This document shows, piece by piece, positions 25,213 to 35,134 of a stretch of 64,000 nucleotides of DNA (within the stretch, counting starts at the first letter, position 1; every line of letters begins with the position of its first letter). Under the pieces are notes generated by a model. The model was not told where the DNA came from. It saw only the letters and a list, made by a program, of their open reading frames with translations, and made no database searches. The DNA comes from an uncultured Flavobacteriaceae bacterium (GTDB lineage: Bacteria; Bacteroidota; Bacteroidia; Flavobacteriales; Flavobacteriaceae), in NCBI GenBank assembly GCA_947494565.1, contig CANLVG010000008.1, positions 1 through 64,000 of the forward strand. Reading direction: 5' to 3'. The translations under genes were made by a program, and so were the position numbers.

Positions 25213-27063
25213 TTACACATCTTTTGAAGTAATGATTCCCACCAGTTTATTCCCCTCAACTACAGGTAGGCAATTGATTTGCTGGGTTTGCATCTTCATT
25301 TTAGCGGCCTCTAGGGTAGTGTCTTGACTAGTCGTTATCACTTCGGTTCTCATGATATCCTTCAAGGGTGTATGAAGTCCCTCCAAGTGAGCGCGGTGAC
25401 GCTCCACATCGGTCCAGGTCAATAGACCGACCAAGTCGAAATCTGTATTTACAATAGGCACATGGTGAATGTTCTTCCATTCCATCATTTTCAATACCAA
25501 GGCTGCGCTGTCATTTTCTTGGGCCGTCACCAGTTTTGTGTTCATATAATACCGCACTACCCTTGTAGAGGGTTCTGGCACATATTCATAGCCTCTCGCC
25601 AATTGCCATGCGTCAATAGTGTATCCTTTTCGCTCGTGTTCGTACATACTCGCCGTTACGATTCGCAGCGCATCGGACGTGCTGCGGCTTGCGCTGAGAT
25701 TTCTAAGACTCTCCACCATCCATCGTGCCCCATTTCTTCCTTTGATTCGATTTTCAATGATCCCCAGGTACTTTTCCACATCCTCAGGTTTGACATTCAT
25801 GCGATACAGACCACGATAGGCCATGGGGAGTAGCTCATTGAGCAACAACTCCTTACAGGGTACTAATGCTCCGTTCCAGTAAAACTGCGCTGCCGTACCG
25901 TATCTCGCCGCATTGTAAAAATTACTTTTGGCATCTTTGAAATGCATTTTTTCATGAATGTTATCATAATGCTTGGTGCGCCCTTTCATAAGGCCTACCC
26001 AAAACATAAAATTGGCAATTTCGTCGGCCGTAGTGGGCCCTGCCGGTAGGTAACGGTTCTCAATACGCACATGGGGCTTGTTGTCGGAAATACCATAGCA
26101 GAGTCGGTTCCATTTGTATACCGTTCCATTGTGGAGTTGCAAGGCCTTGAGCTTCGGTACTTTTCCTTTCTGCAGTTGCTCGAGACTGTTCATCTGGGAA
26201 TCTCCGGTAATCCAACTTCTGAAATTCACCACACTGTCTTTATAAAAATCGACTAAAGTCCCCCTGACCCAGTCATTCCCAAAACCTACACGGGCATCGC
26301 GTTCTCGGGGCAGATAGGTGCTCGCCCTTGTATCGACACTTTGCCTAAAGAGTGCAATACGCGATTCTTGCCATAGTTCCCTGCCCATCAAAATGGGAGA
26401 GTTGGCACAAATGGATAATATAGGACCGGCAATGGCCTGTGCCCAGTTATAATCACTAGCGAAATTTTCAGGTTCTAATTGCAAATGCCCCTGGAAGCTT
26501 GTATTGCAACCCTCATACAGGATAGAGTCGTGACGTAGTTTGATTTCATCTACCCCTTTGATGTGTAGTTCGACATCATCGCCACGTAAATCACAGATAA
26601 TCTGGTTGAGCACCTCGTAGCGCTTCATCGGTGTCATGTATTCCGTTTTCAGGTGCCTTGAGTCGATAGTTGGCAATATACCGGTCAGAATAATTTTTAA
26701 CCCTTGTTTCGCAGCTTCGCTCCGGGCCTTTGCCAACAGCTGATCCAGTTGATCGTGCAGCTTTGAAAAACAATCGCCTGAAAGTACGTAAGGGTCAATA
26801 TTGGCTTCTAAATTGTAGCGCGCGATCTCTGTTGTAAAATGGTCATCGTCAATCGCTCTTAACACTTCCATAGCCCGGTTGGAAGGCTCCCACTTAGAAT
26901 CGACCAAACAAAATTCCTGTTCGGCGCCGATACGTATGGTATCCTTCTCGAACAGCCCTTCTTCCAACATCGATTCAAGAGCATCAAGGTCGGTCAAAAG
27001 CTGTTGAACATACGAAACCTTCGAAGCACCGTCAGTAAGCTTTTCTACTTTTAGTTCTCCCAT
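25213..27063 (-). CDS. Glutamate-cysteine ligase-type (GCS2) protein with CBS pair
   Basis: A 616-residue protein. Residues about 30-400 form a GCS2-like carboxylate-amine ligase domain (IRIGAEQEFCLVDSKW, VDEIKLRHDSILYEGCNTSFQGHLQL, SPILMGRELWQESRIALFRQ, HVRIENRYLPAGPTTADE). Two CBS motifs follow at about 480-616 (HHVPIVNTDFDLVGLLTWTD and INCLPVVEGNKLVGIITSKD), which usually bind adenosyl nucleotides and regulate. It should form a glutamyl or related amide with ATP; the acceptor is unknown. It is the first gene of a two-gene operon with an aspartoacylase-like hydrolase. Confidence 0.83.
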   Translation of the reverse strand: MGELKVEKLTDGASKVSYVQQLLTDLDALESMLEEGLFEKDTIRIGAEQEFCLVDSKWEPSNRAMEVLRAIDDDHFTTEIARYNLEANIDPYVLSGDCFSKLHDQLDQLLAKARSEAAKQGLKIILTGILPTIDSRHLKTEYMTPMKRYEVLNQIICDLRGDDVELHIKGVDEIKLRHDSILYEGCNTSFQGHLQLEPENFASDYNWAQAIAGPILSICANSPILMGRELWQESRIALFRQSVDTRASTYLPRERDARVGFGNDWVRGTLVDFYKDSVVNFRSWITGDSQMNSLEQLQKGKVPKLKALQLHNGTVYKWNRLCYGISDNKPHVRIENRYLPAGPTTADEIANFMFWVGLMKGRTKHYDNIHEKMHFKDAKSNFYNAARYGTAAQFYWNGALVPCKELLLNELLPMAYRGLYRMNVKPEDVEKYLGIIENRIKGRNGARWMVESLRNLSASRSTSDALRIVTASMYEHERKGYTIDAWQLARGYEYVPEPSTRVVRYYMNTKLVTAQENDSAALVLKMMEWKNIHHVPIVNTDFDLVGLLTWTDVERHRAHLEGLHTPLKDIMRTEVITTSQDTTLEAAKMKMQTQQINCLPVVEGNKLVGIITSKDV

Positions 27064-27191
27064 AATGAATGATTTACCGAGCCCCCGGCCGAGGCGTTCA
27101 TGGCCCGAACTCTAAGGTAACGGCTTCATGTATTGGGAACTATGACAAATGTCATGAAGTGATACTCTGGCTTTTGACGTACTTTTACGAG

Positions 27192-27572
27192 ATGATGCGC
27201 TATGCCTTTCCAAGACAAGAGAAACTAAAGAGCAAGAAACTGATCGAGAAGCTTTTTGCCGAGGGAAAGTCCATTAACACCTATCCCATCAAGTTAATCT
27301 ATCTAAAAGTAGAGCTTCCGTATGATGTGCCGGTTCAGGCTGGGGTTACCGTACCCAAAAAAAACTTCAAAAGTGCCGTCAAACGCAATCGTATCAAACG
27401 TTTGATGCGCGAAGGATATCGTTTGAACAAAGGCGTGGTTTTTAACAATAGTGAGGGAAGTTTTGCGTTCCTGTTTTTATATCTTGGGAAGGAATTGCCT
27501 GAATTTCACCAAGTGGAGGCAGCAATGAAATCCGTATTGAAAAAATTCATAAAAAAAACCAGCAATGAGTAG
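27192..27572 (+). CDS. rnpA: Ribonuclease P protein component
   Basis: A 126-residue basic protein that assists the RNase P RNA in 5' maturation of tRNAs. The signature KSAVKRNRIKRLMREGYRLNK and the start PRQEKLKSKKLIEKLFAEGK are clear. The frame is open further upstream, but the MMRYAFPRQEKL start fits the family; ATG 27195 is equally possible. It is not next to rpmH, and overlaps the S41 peptidase by 8 bp, so the two are coupled. Confidence 0.93.
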   Translation: MMRYAFPRQEKLKSKKLIEKLFAEGKSINTYPIKLIYLKVELPYDVPVQAGVTVPKKNFKSAVKRNRIKRLMREGYRLNKGVVFNNSEGSFAFLFLYLGKELPEFHQVEAAMKSVLKKFIKKTSNE

Positions 27573-29193
27573 CACTTTGAAAAAGCGAATATTGATTCCC
27601 GTGATTGCAGTACTGTTTTTGGCCATGGGGAGCAGTTTTAAGAGTGATTTCTTCGAGATTGCCAAGCAGATTGAAATCTTCACCACCTTGTTCAAAGAAT
27701 TGAACATGAACTATGTAGACGAGACCAACCCTGCCGAATTGATGGATACCGCCATCAAGAATATGCTTGATGACCTCGACCCCTACACGAAATTCTTGAA
27801 CGAACAGGATGTTGAAGAGTACCGAATCAATAATGCCGGAGAATATTCGGGCATCGGCGCCACCGTTCGCTCGTTTAAGGATAAGCTTTTGATTATCGAA
27901 CCGTATAAAGACTATCCGGCGGACAAGGCCGGTTTAAGGGCCGGCGATGAAATCATTCAAATCGGGGATATCAAGGTTTCCGATTTCGATGACAATGCAA
28001 GTGAATTACTGAAAGGGGCCAATAACACCTCGGTCGCTGTTACTTTTAAAAGACAGGGTGAAACCAAAACCGCCACCATAACACGTGGAGCCGTAGAAGT
28101 CGATGCCGTGCCTTTTTACAACATGGTCGATGACAAAACAGGTTATATCGTTTTGGCAAAGTTCAACGAAAAAGCATCGGGACAAACCAAAGAAGCGCTA
28201 TTGGATCTCAAGGGAAAAGGCGCTGAACAGCTAATCTTGGATCTAAGGGGAAACCCTGGAGGCTTACTCTCCGAGGCCATCAATGTCACTAATCTCTTTG
28301 TGCCCAAAGGAGAATTGATCGTAACCACCAAATCAAAAGTCAAAAAATTCAATCGCGAATACAAGACCAAAAATAAGGCGGTGGATACTGAGATTCCGCT
28401 GGTTGTACTAGTCAACGGAAGCAGTGCCTCAGCGAGCGAAATCGTTTCAGGAAGTTTACAAGACTTAGATCGTGCCGTAGTGATGGGCGCCCGAAGTTTT
28501 GGCAAAGGCCTGGTTCAACGACCTATGAAATTGACCTATGGAACACAGTTAAAGGTGACCATCTCAAGATACTTCACCCCCTCGGGAAGGTGTATTCAAT
28601 CTTTGGACTACTGGAACCGTGATGCAAACAACAAGGCCGTACGCAATACGACCTTCAATGATTTCAAGACCCGAAACGGGCGACCTGTTCAGGACGGGGG
28701 CGGGGTTTTACCGGATATTGAAATTGCTGCCGTAAAAGCAAATCCGTTAACTGCAGCTCTAATGAATAACAATGTCATATTTGACTTCGCTACGGATTAT
28801 TATTACAGCAACACCGTCGCGGATGTCAAGGCATTCGAATTTACACCCGCAAATTTTCAACAGTTCAAAACTTTTGTTTCCGATAGTGACTTTTCTTTCG
28901 AGACCAAAACAGAAAAAGTACTGAAGGAGGTCATGACCAATCGCGAAGAAGTTATTTTCAACGAAGCCATAGAAACCGATTTCAAGAACCTATTGGCAGA
29001 TATTGAAGACAGCAAAGCCACCGCCTTGGAAACCCATCAAAAAGAGATTCAGAGCAAGTTGGAAGATGAAATCGTCAAACGCTACTTTTATCGTGAAGGC
29101 CTCTATAACTACTACCTCACCAATGACGATGCGATTTTGGCGGCTACGGAGCTTCTAGGAAACACTTCTAAATATACCGGTATCTTACAGTAG
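27565..29193 (+). CDS. S41-family C-terminal processing peptidase
   Basis: A 542-residue protease with an N-terminal signal/anchor helix (about 7-25), a PDZ domain (about 95-170, YSGIGATVRSFKDKLLIIEP) and the tail-specific catalytic core. The nucleophile lies in GSSASASEIVSG (probably Ser289), with the general base Lys314 in RSFGKGLVQ. It should trim C-termini of envelope proteins in the periplasm. The C-terminal 120 residues are acidic and helical. The start overlaps the rnpA end by 8 bp. Confidence 0.92.
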   Translation: MSSTLKKRILIPVIAVLFLAMGSSFKSDFFEIAKQIEIFTTLFKELNMNYVDETNPAELMDTAIKNMLDDLDPYTKFLNEQDVEEYRINNAGEYSGIGATVRSFKDKLLIIEPYKDYPADKAGLRAGDEIIQIGDIKVSDFDDNASELLKGANNTSVAVTFKRQGETKTATITRGAVEVDAVPFYNMVDDKTGYIVLAKFNEKASGQTKEALLDLKGKGAEQLILDLRGNPGGLLSEAINVTNLFVPKGELIVTTKSKVKKFNREYKTKNKAVDTEIPLVVLVNGSSASASEIVSGSLQDLDRAVVMGARSFGKGLVQRPMKLTYGTQLKVTISRYFTPSGRCIQSLDYWNRDANNKAVRNTTFNDFKTRNGRPVQDGGGVLPDIEIAAVKANPLTAALMNNNVIFDFATDYYYSNTVADVKAFEFTPANFQQFKTFVSDSDFSFETKTEKVLKEVMTNREEVIFNEAIETDFKNLLADIEDSKATALETHQKEIQSKLEDEIVKRYFYREGLYNYYLTNDDAILAATELLGNTSKYTGILQ

Positions 29194-29195
29194 GT

Positions 29196-29732
29196 TCACC
29201 AGGTATACTCAGGTGGTTCAATACCGTTCATCCGCAAATATAAGTTCGATTTCGCGCGATGGTTCGCCAAATGATCTTGTACATAAAAAAGGGCAAAGGC
29301 ACGGCTGACCACATTCCCACTGTGATACATGGTACACATCTCATCAAGTTTTTCTTGATGAATGGTCTGCACGATTCCTTTGGTGTAATCCAAATTGCCT
29401 TTTAACAATGCCATAATTTCGTTCTTATCCATTTTCGAGGCGTCCGGAGTATTGGGTTTCACCTCCATACCCAATACATACCGTTGTGTCAACAACTTCG
29501 TTGAGGCAGCAATATGAACCATCTGTTCGCCAAAGGTCTTACTCACTTCAGTGGGTCGATAGGAATACAACTCAGCCGGCATGGCCTCGGCCACTTCTAG
29601 GCAATGGGAAGCCGCTTCTTCCCAAACGGGAAGGTACATCTTCGTAAATGCGGTCTTTGGCAGGGTGTCCTGTTGCGAAATGCCCATTTGCATCACACAA
29701 AATACCATCAAAAGTGTCAAAATGGCTTTCAT
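29196..29732 (-). CDS. Exported DinB-family protein
   Basis: A 178-residue protein with a signal peptide (MKAILTLLMVFCVMQMGISQ), then a DinB four-helix bundle. Possible metal-binding His residues are in QMVHIAAST, and in the pair of VQDHLANHRAKSN. DinB proteins are mostly cytosolic metal- or thiol-linked proteins, so an exported one is of interest. A second exported DinB lies at 49293. The longer frame to 29777 would place a hydrophilic stretch before the signal, so the ATG at 29732 is preferred. It is divergent from the SMP-30 gene. Confidence 0.8.
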   Translation of the reverse strand: MKAILTLLMVFCVMQMGISQQDTLPKTAFTKMYLPVWEEAASHCLEVAEAMPAELYSYRPTEVSKTFGEQMVHIAASTKLLTQRYVLGMEVKPNTPDASKMDKNEIMALLKGNLDYTKGIVQTIHQEKLDEMCTMYHSGNVVSRAFALFYVQDHLANHRAKSNLYLRMNGIEPPEYTW

Positions 29733-29767
29733 AATCTTATCTTTAAATACTGTTTCTGGCTGCTTGA

Positions 29768-30664
29768 ATGTCTGCATTTATGGTGAGAAAAGCTAATTTA
29801 TTACATGATACCAAGTCTATACTGGGTGAAGGCCCGGTCTGGGATCACCGCGCGCAACGCTTATTTTGGGTCGATATCGAAGGGTATGGATTGCATCAAT
29901 ACGATCCGTCTACGGAAAAATACGAAACTTGGCATTTCGATGAAATGATCGGGGCTGCCGTTCCTGCCGAAGATGGAAAGCTGCTCTTGGCTATGGAAAA
30001 AGGACTGGCCTTATTTGATATGAAAACGGCGGAGGTGAGCCGGTTGCGGATTTTGGAGAATTCCGATGACCACATTCGCTTTAATGATGGAAAAATAGGG
30101 CCTGATGGGGCCTTTTGGATCGGTACCATGGATAAAAACTGTGCGCCAAAAGCAGGTAACTTGTTTAGAGTGACCCCTGCTCTTCAAACTTCGTTACAAG
30201 TCTCGGATACTTCCATTTCAAATGGACTGGCCTGGACCTCTGATTACAAAATATTCTATTATATCGATAGTGCTTCTTATTCGATTCAAGCATTTCATTT
30301 CAATCTGAAAAATGGGACCATCACCAATGGAAAAACCATTGTAAAGGTCCCGGAAACCTATGGAAGTCCTGATGGTATGTGCATCGATGAAGAAGATATG
30401 CTTTGGGTAGCGCATTGGGGTGGAAATTGTGTAAGACGGTGGAATCCGAAGACCGGGGCGGTCTTGGCGACCATAGAAGTGCCGGCGCCCCATGTGACCT
30501 CGTGCTGTTTTGGTGGTAAACATCTCAATACCCTGTACATCACCACGGCCAGAAGCGGATTGACACCCGAACAACACAAAGCGTTTCCCAAGAGTGGCGG
30601 ACTTTTTAGCACGGAGTTGGACGTCAAGGGAACTCCTATACGTTATTTTAACCCCGAGTCATGA
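29768..30664 (+). CDS. SMP-30/gluconolactonase-like enzyme (cytosolic)
   Basis: A 298-residue six-bladed propeller without signal peptide. The family opening SILGEGPVWDHRAQRLFWVDIEG gives the metal-site Glu, with FNDGKIGPDGAFWIGTMD, SNGLAWT and GSPDGMCIDEEDMLWVAHW. It should open a sugar lactone in a non-phosphorylative sugar pathway. The start may be ATG 29768 or 29780 (VRKANLLHDTKS). The stop overlaps the ATG of the SDR gene (ATGA), so a dehydrogenase/lactonase pair is likely. Neighbouring genes do not show the substrate. Confidence 0.87.
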   Translation: MSAFMVRKANLLHDTKSILGEGPVWDHRAQRLFWVDIEGYGLHQYDPSTEKYETWHFDEMIGAAVPAEDGKLLLAMEKGLALFDMKTAEVSRLRILENSDDHIRFNDGKIGPDGAFWIGTMDKNCAPKAGNLFRVTPALQTSLQVSDTSISNGLAWTSDYKIFYYIDSASYSIQAFHFNLKNGTITNGKTIVKVPETYGSPDGMCIDEEDMLWVAHWGGNCVRRWNPKTGAVLATIEVPAPHVTSCCFGGKHLNTLYITTARSGLTPEQHKAFPKSGGLFSTELDVKGTPIRYFNPES

Positions 30665-31443
30665 ACTATTCAGGAATACAAGATAAGGTTGCCATAGTAA
30701 CCGGTGCAGGTGAAGGGATCGGCTTCTCCGTCGCGCAACTTTTGGTCAAAGCGGGAGCTCAAGTAGTATTGAATGATCTAGATGCTGAAAAGGCCCAACG
30801 GGCGGCAGAAAAAATCAATGGAGGCAACGCTACTGCCTGTTTATCCTTTCCTGGTGATGCGAGCGTCATAGACACCATCAACGCCTTGGTGGATTTCACC
30901 ATCGAAAAATTCGGAAAGGTGAATTTTATCGTACCTAATGCGGGCATCACCCTGTTCGGAAGTTTTTTGGACTTTACACCCGATTCGTTTCAAAAGGTCA
31001 TCGACCTCAACCTCAAAGGGGCATTTTTCTTAGCACAACGCGCGGCCAAGGAGATTATCAAGCAAGGAGATCGTGGGAGCATGGTATTCATGTCTTCACA
31101 GGTCGGTATTCAAGCCTATCAACATTTGACCGCCTATGGGATGACGAAGGCAGCACTTCGAATGATGGCCAAAAACTTGGCTTATGTGCTCGGAAAACAC
31201 CAAATCACGGCAAATGCAGTAGCTCCCGGCGCCACACTAACCGAACGCACGGCAAAAGAACAACCTGATTATGAGGGCATATGGGGACAACTCAACCCCA
31301 ATAATCGGGTCGGGACACCTGAAGATATCGCGAAAACCGTATTGTTCTTGTTATCGGAAGAAGCTTCGCACATCAATGGACAAACCATCCCGGTGGATGG
31401 TGGGTGGACCGTCGGTGGGAAATACCCTGAAGACATACACTAA
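30661..31443 (+). CDS. SDR-family oxidoreductase
   Basis: A 260-residue NAD(P)-dependent dehydrogenase with the cofactor motif TGAGEGIG (14-21) and catalytic YGMTK (Tyr159, Lys163), plus the PGATLTERT and INGQTIPVDGGW ends typical of sugar or acyl alcohol dehydrogenases. Overlap with the SMP-30 gene suggests it makes the lactone that the propeller opens, as in L-sugar oxidative pathways (inference). The VOC gene follows after 1 bp. Confidence 0.9.
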   Translation: MNYSGIQDKVAIVTGAGEGIGFSVAQLLVKAGAQVVLNDLDAEKAQRAAEKINGGNATACLSFPGDASVIDTINALVDFTIEKFGKVNFIVPNAGITLFGSFLDFTPDSFQKVIDLNLKGAFFLAQRAAKEIIKQGDRGSMVFMSSQVGIQAYQHLTAYGMTKAALRMMAKNLAYVLGKHQITANAVAPGATLTERTAKEQPDYEGIWGQLNPNNRVGTPEDIAKTVLFLLSEEASHINGQTIPVDGGWTVGGKYPEDIH

Positions 31444-31444
31444 A

Positions 31445-31831
31445 ATGCACTTTACTAAAATACATCATATCGCCATTATCTGCTCGGATTATGAAACATC
31501 AAAACGGTTTTATACGGATATTCTGGGTTTTGTGCCAATCAAGGAGACCTACAGAGCGGAGCGCCAATCGTATAAATTGGATTTGGCCCTTAATGGGAGC
31601 TACAGTATCGAATTGTTTTCATTTGTAAATCCGCCCAAAAGGCCTTCACGACCTGAAGCAAGCGGTTTACGGCATTTGGCCTTCGAAGTGGATGATATTG
31701 AGAAGGCGGTTTCGTATTTGAAAAAGAAAGGCGTCACCACCGAACCCCTTCGAACGGATGAAATCACCCATAAGCGATTTACCTTTTTTCAAGATCCCGA
31801 TCAGTTACCCTTGGAGATTTATGAACATTGA
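31445..31831 (+). CDS. VOC-family protein (glyoxalase-like, YaeR type)
   Basis: A 128-residue VOC-fold protein. The pattern FTKIHHIAIICSDYETSKRFY, ASGLRHLAFEVDDIEKAV and FQDPDQLPLEIYE gives His and Glu metal ligands of the glyoxalase-like group known as YaeR or SMU1112c-type. The reaction is not known for that group; lactoylglutathione-lyase-like or small-ligand binding roles are possible. The ATG at 31445 is chosen because the upstream frame overlaps the SDR gene. Third gene of the SMP-30/SDR operon. Confidence 0.82.
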   Translation: MHFTKIHHIAIICSDYETSKRFYTDILGFVPIKETYRAERQSYKLDLALNGSYSIELFSFVNPPKRPSRPEASGLRHLAFEVDDIEKAVSYLKKKGVTTEPLRTDEITHKRFTFFQDPDQLPLEIYEH

Positions 31832-31837
31832 AAATCA

Positions 31838-32719
31838 CTATTCATATACGCAGGAATCCGGATCCGATGCAATGAAGTATTTTTTGTAATTCTTGGCTTT
31901 CGGATCCATACAACCTTTCAGGTTTTTGATTTTGATCCGTCTGAAATCAATCGGCTGTCCTTCACTCTGGAGGGCTATAAAGCCTTCTTTGAGCAATTCC
32001 CCTTTTTTATCCATCTCCGGGCGGGCGCCTTTGACCACCCCTGTTCGGCCCAGTTGGGGTTTCGTATATTCGAGAACTGTTTCTCCATTGATGATATGGG
32101 TCACTACGGAATCGCCTCTCACAATCAGTTCGGCCTTTACCCATTGGTCGCCAAAATAGGTTTTTGACGAAGAACTAATGCAATGCCTGGGGTCTATTTT
32201 TCCTTGATACACGACGTCGGTGCCTGGAGAGCACATATTGCCGGTCGGGCGGGACTTCCCCTCCTCAACACCGGCCAAGAACTGCATCTCCACCGATATG
32301 GGCCAATTCTGTTCTTTCAGCATTTTTCTAGGGTCTTCGGAATGATACATTACTCCGCTATTTTTCTCTACAAATACGGGGGCACCTGGATGTACCTCTC
32401 CTAAAAATCGATATTCCATAGATAAGTGAAAATGGGAAAAAGGCTCGTCGTAGTACAAATGGGCATAGCGGTCATTGAAATCACCTTCATACTGATCATA
32501 GCGGACCTTGATAATACTATCCTCTACCCTAAAGGTATCCCCATAATTATCCCCCACGTCGTAGTGATGTATTTTGGTCGTCCAACCGCGCAGGTCATCT
32601 CCATTAAAAAGCACCTGCCAGTCGTCATCTTGCCCTTGAGCCCAGAAAGTGCACAACAGCACCCAAACGAAAACGATTGAATTTTTGAAAATTCCCTTTG
32701 TCTTGGTAAATAGATTCAT
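31838..32719 (-). CDS. DUF1080 (3-keto-disaccharide hydrolase-like) protein
   Basis: A 293-residue secreted protein with a signal peptide (hydrophobic core IVFVWVLLCTFWAQ) and a DUF1080 concanavalin-like beta-sandwich: WQVLFNGDDLRGWTT, FHLSMEYRFLGE, NSGVMYHSED, GRTGVVKGARPE and GFIALQSEGQPIDFRRIKIKNL. DUF1080 proteins are linked to 3-keto-glycoside hydrolysis and carbohydrate binding. The ATG at 32719 starts the signal peptide; the longer frame is not needed. It converges with the VOC gene and is divergent from the GH20 gene. Confidence 0.86.
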   Translation of the reverse strand: MNLFTKTKGIFKNSIVFVWVLLCTFWAQGQDDDWQVLFNGDDLRGWTTKIHHYDVGDNYGDTFRVEDSIIKVRYDQYEGDFNDRYAHLYYDEPFSHFHLSMEYRFLGEVHPGAPVFVEKNSGVMYHSEDPRKMLKEQNWPISVEMQFLAGVEEGKSRPTGNMCSPGTDVVYQGKIDPRHCISSSSKTYFGDQWVKAELIVRGDSVVTHIINGETVLEYTKPQLGRTGVVKGARPEMDKKGELLKEGFIALQSEGQPIDFRRIKIKNLKGCMDPKAKNYKKYFIASDPDSCVYE

Positions 32720-32818
32720 ATCTTTCTGTTGTAGTAACCTATGTTCGTAAGATACCATTTGTTTTCTACTTTACAGCGATTTCCTGTTTCCCGAAAAGTT
32801 GAACCAATACCCTAAAAG

Positions 32819-34918
32819 ATGAAAAAACGCTACTTCTTACCTATTTTGGCCGGTCTCTTATTTTCGTGTCAAAGCCCTCCAAAGAAAACAGGCGAATTCG
32901 CTTTACTCCCCCTTCCACAGGAGTTTGAAATCGTTGGAACGAGCGATTTCAATTGCGCTAACGTGAACCATTATTTTAATGCCGCCGATCAATGGCTTCC
33001 CGTTTTCGATGACCAGCTAAAATCCCTCCGTGAAACCGATGACCGCTCCGAAGCCGATATCGTGCTCGATGTGGACACCACTATGGTCTTAAAACCTGAA
33101 GGCTATACCCTTGCCATTACCGGCGATAAGATCTCGATTACAGGAAAAGACAAAAAGGGCTTGTTCTACGGCTTGATGAGTTTGAGTCAATTGATGGAAG
33201 ACGCCTGCGAACAAAACGCCAACCTGCCGCTCATCAAGATTACGGATTTTCCCGAACTGGCCTACAGGGCCATTCATTTGGATGTGAAACATCATTTGGA
33301 AAAAACCGAATATTACTACAAGCTTATCGATAAACTGGCACGCTATAAAGTGAATGGTATTATAGCCGAAATGGAGGATAAACTCGGATATCAACGACAA
33401 CCTAAAGTAGCTTCCGCTGATGCGCTATCGATACAAGAATGGAAAGATATCAGTACCTACGCCGAGACCCGGTTTATCGACTTTAGTCCTTTGATCCAAG
33501 GTCTAGGCCATGCCTCCTATATACTAAAACACCCAGAGTACCATGCCTTACGGGATACCCCAGAGAGCGATTGGGCGTTTAATCCGCTTGACCCGAAGAC
33601 CTATGAGGTGCAGTTTGACCTCTACCGCGACGCGATGGAGGCCACCCCAAATGGAAAATACCTGCATGTGGGAGGCGATGAGGTACATACCACAGGAAGG
33701 AATAGCGGAAAATCAGCCTTGGAACTACAATTGCTATGGTTGGGTCAGGTCAGCGAGTTTGCCGAGAAGCATCATCGTATTCCCATTTTTTGGGACGATA
33801 TGCCCTTGAAGCAAGCGGATGTCTACCGACCGATGTTTCAACCGGAACTAAGCCAAAAAGAAGTGGATAGTATTTGGCAATTGAATGAACATAAGCTTAC
33901 CGCCTTTCTAGATCAATTTCCAAAAAACTGTATTTATATGCGCTGGAACTATAGCGCTCCAGAGGCCATTGGCAATACCAAGGCCATGGAATGGTTCAGA
34001 AGTCATGGCCTTGAGGTCATGGGGGCCACTGCCGGACAGACCCGCTGGACACTCATGCCACAAGAGGAAAGCAATATGGAGGCCATTAAAACCTTTGCGG
34101 TGAATGCTATTGAAAGTGGTACTGGCGGCCTGCTATTGACTTTGTGGGACGATGATTCGCCTCATTTTGAACTGTACAAGCGCGGGATTGTCGCCTTTTC
34201 GGAATATACGTGGTCAGGCCACAAGCGAAACAAGGAAAAAATCAAGGCCGCCTATCGACAACGGGAGTTCTCACATGCACTGGCCGATACTGCCTATGCT
34301 TTTATCGATGATTTAGAGCGCCCTGTAACCTTTTGGAAAAATGCCTTGCTCAAAGGCGACAAACGTAATTTTCTGGCCACCATGGACCACCCGCTGGAGG
34401 ACGGCGTTATCGATTTGCCCGACATAAACGTTAGCGGCGAATGGACCGAAAAGTATCAGCAACGATTGGTGGAGGCGGAACGACTATTGAAAAGCACCGA
34501 TAGCATTGCAAGGAAAATCAACGAAATGAAAACCATGGCGGTCCGAAATGTCTATACCCTGGATATCTATGATCAAGTGAACAAGGTTGTTGGTTTTTCG
34601 CCAAAAACGCTACTGGCTTTGCAAGAATTAGATCAGGCGGATAATCCAACCAAACGACGGGAAGCCATTCAGCGGCTTCAAGCGTTGCAAAACGAGTTTG
34701 CGACTATCCGTGAGAATTTAGAGTCGGTCTATAGTAAGGTGCGCATTCTTCATAAGCCCGAAAACTATATTCTTGATCAAGACCATCATCATCATATGGC
34801 GAATCAATCCGTGAATTTCGACTGGCAGTTTCGAGCGGAGTCACTATTCTTTGAAAAACTATCGAAGCACCTTGAAAATGCCATTTATATCGAGAACGCG
34901 GATCAACTGTCAAAGTAA
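32819..34918 (+). CDS. GH20 beta-N-acetylhexosaminidase-type lipoprotein
   Basis: A 699-residue exported glycosidase. The signal peptide ends LLFSC, with a likely lipid-anchored Cys17. A GH20b-like N-terminal domain (about 25-125) precedes the barrel: YRAIHLDVKHHLEKTEYY, KVNGIIAEMEDKLGY and the catalytic pair HVGGDEVH (Asp287, Glu288). It should release terminal N-acetyl-hexosamines from glycans or glycosaminoglycan-like chains. The C-terminus (about 480-699) is helical with no named domain. Next to it, divergent, is an HGSNAT-like membrane acetyltransferase, which may act on amino sugars. Confidence 0.87.
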   Translation: MKKRYFLPILAGLLFSCQSPPKKTGEFALLPLPQEFEIVGTSDFNCANVNHYFNAADQWLPVFDDQLKSLRETDDRSEADIVLDVDTTMVLKPEGYTLAITGDKISITGKDKKGLFYGLMSLSQLMEDACEQNANLPLIKITDFPELAYRAIHLDVKHHLEKTEYYYKLIDKLARYKVNGIIAEMEDKLGYQRQPKVASADALSIQEWKDISTYAETRFIDFSPLIQGLGHASYILKHPEYHALRDTPESDWAFNPLDPKTYEVQFDLYRDAMEATPNGKYLHVGGDEVHTTGRNSGKSALELQLLWLGQVSEFAEKHHRIPIFWDDMPLKQADVYRPMFQPELSQKEVDSIWQLNEHKLTAFLDQFPKNCIYMRWNYSAPEAIGNTKAMEWFRSHGLEVMGATAGQTRWTLMPQEESNMEAIKTFAVNAIESGTGGLLLTLWDDDSPHFELYKRGIVAFSEYTWSGHKRNKEKIKAAYRQREFSHALADTAYAFIDDLERPVTFWKNALLKGDKRNFLATMDHPLEDGVIDLPDINVSGEWTEKYQQRLVEAERLLKSTDSIARKINEMKTMAVRNVYTLDIYDQVNKVVGFSPKTLLALQELDQADNPTKRREAIQRLQALQNEFATIRENLESVYSKVRILHKPENYILDQDHHHHMANQSVNFDWQFRAESLFFEKLSKHLENAIYIENADQLSK

Positions 34919-35134
34919 ATCCCTTTTCATCATAAAAAAGAAGGGGAAATTTAGGGTGCCTTGACCGACCCAGCGGTTTGTCAACTGCTCCTTTTGTCGA
35001 TAACACCCCCCATAATAGGTCTTTTATCCAGATTTAGAACCCATATGTCTGTACTATTCCCAGCTAAGACTTTCATTTTGGTTCAAAAAACCGACTGTCT
35101 GGTCGGAACACCCTTAATCGGTCGTCCTTGGCTC

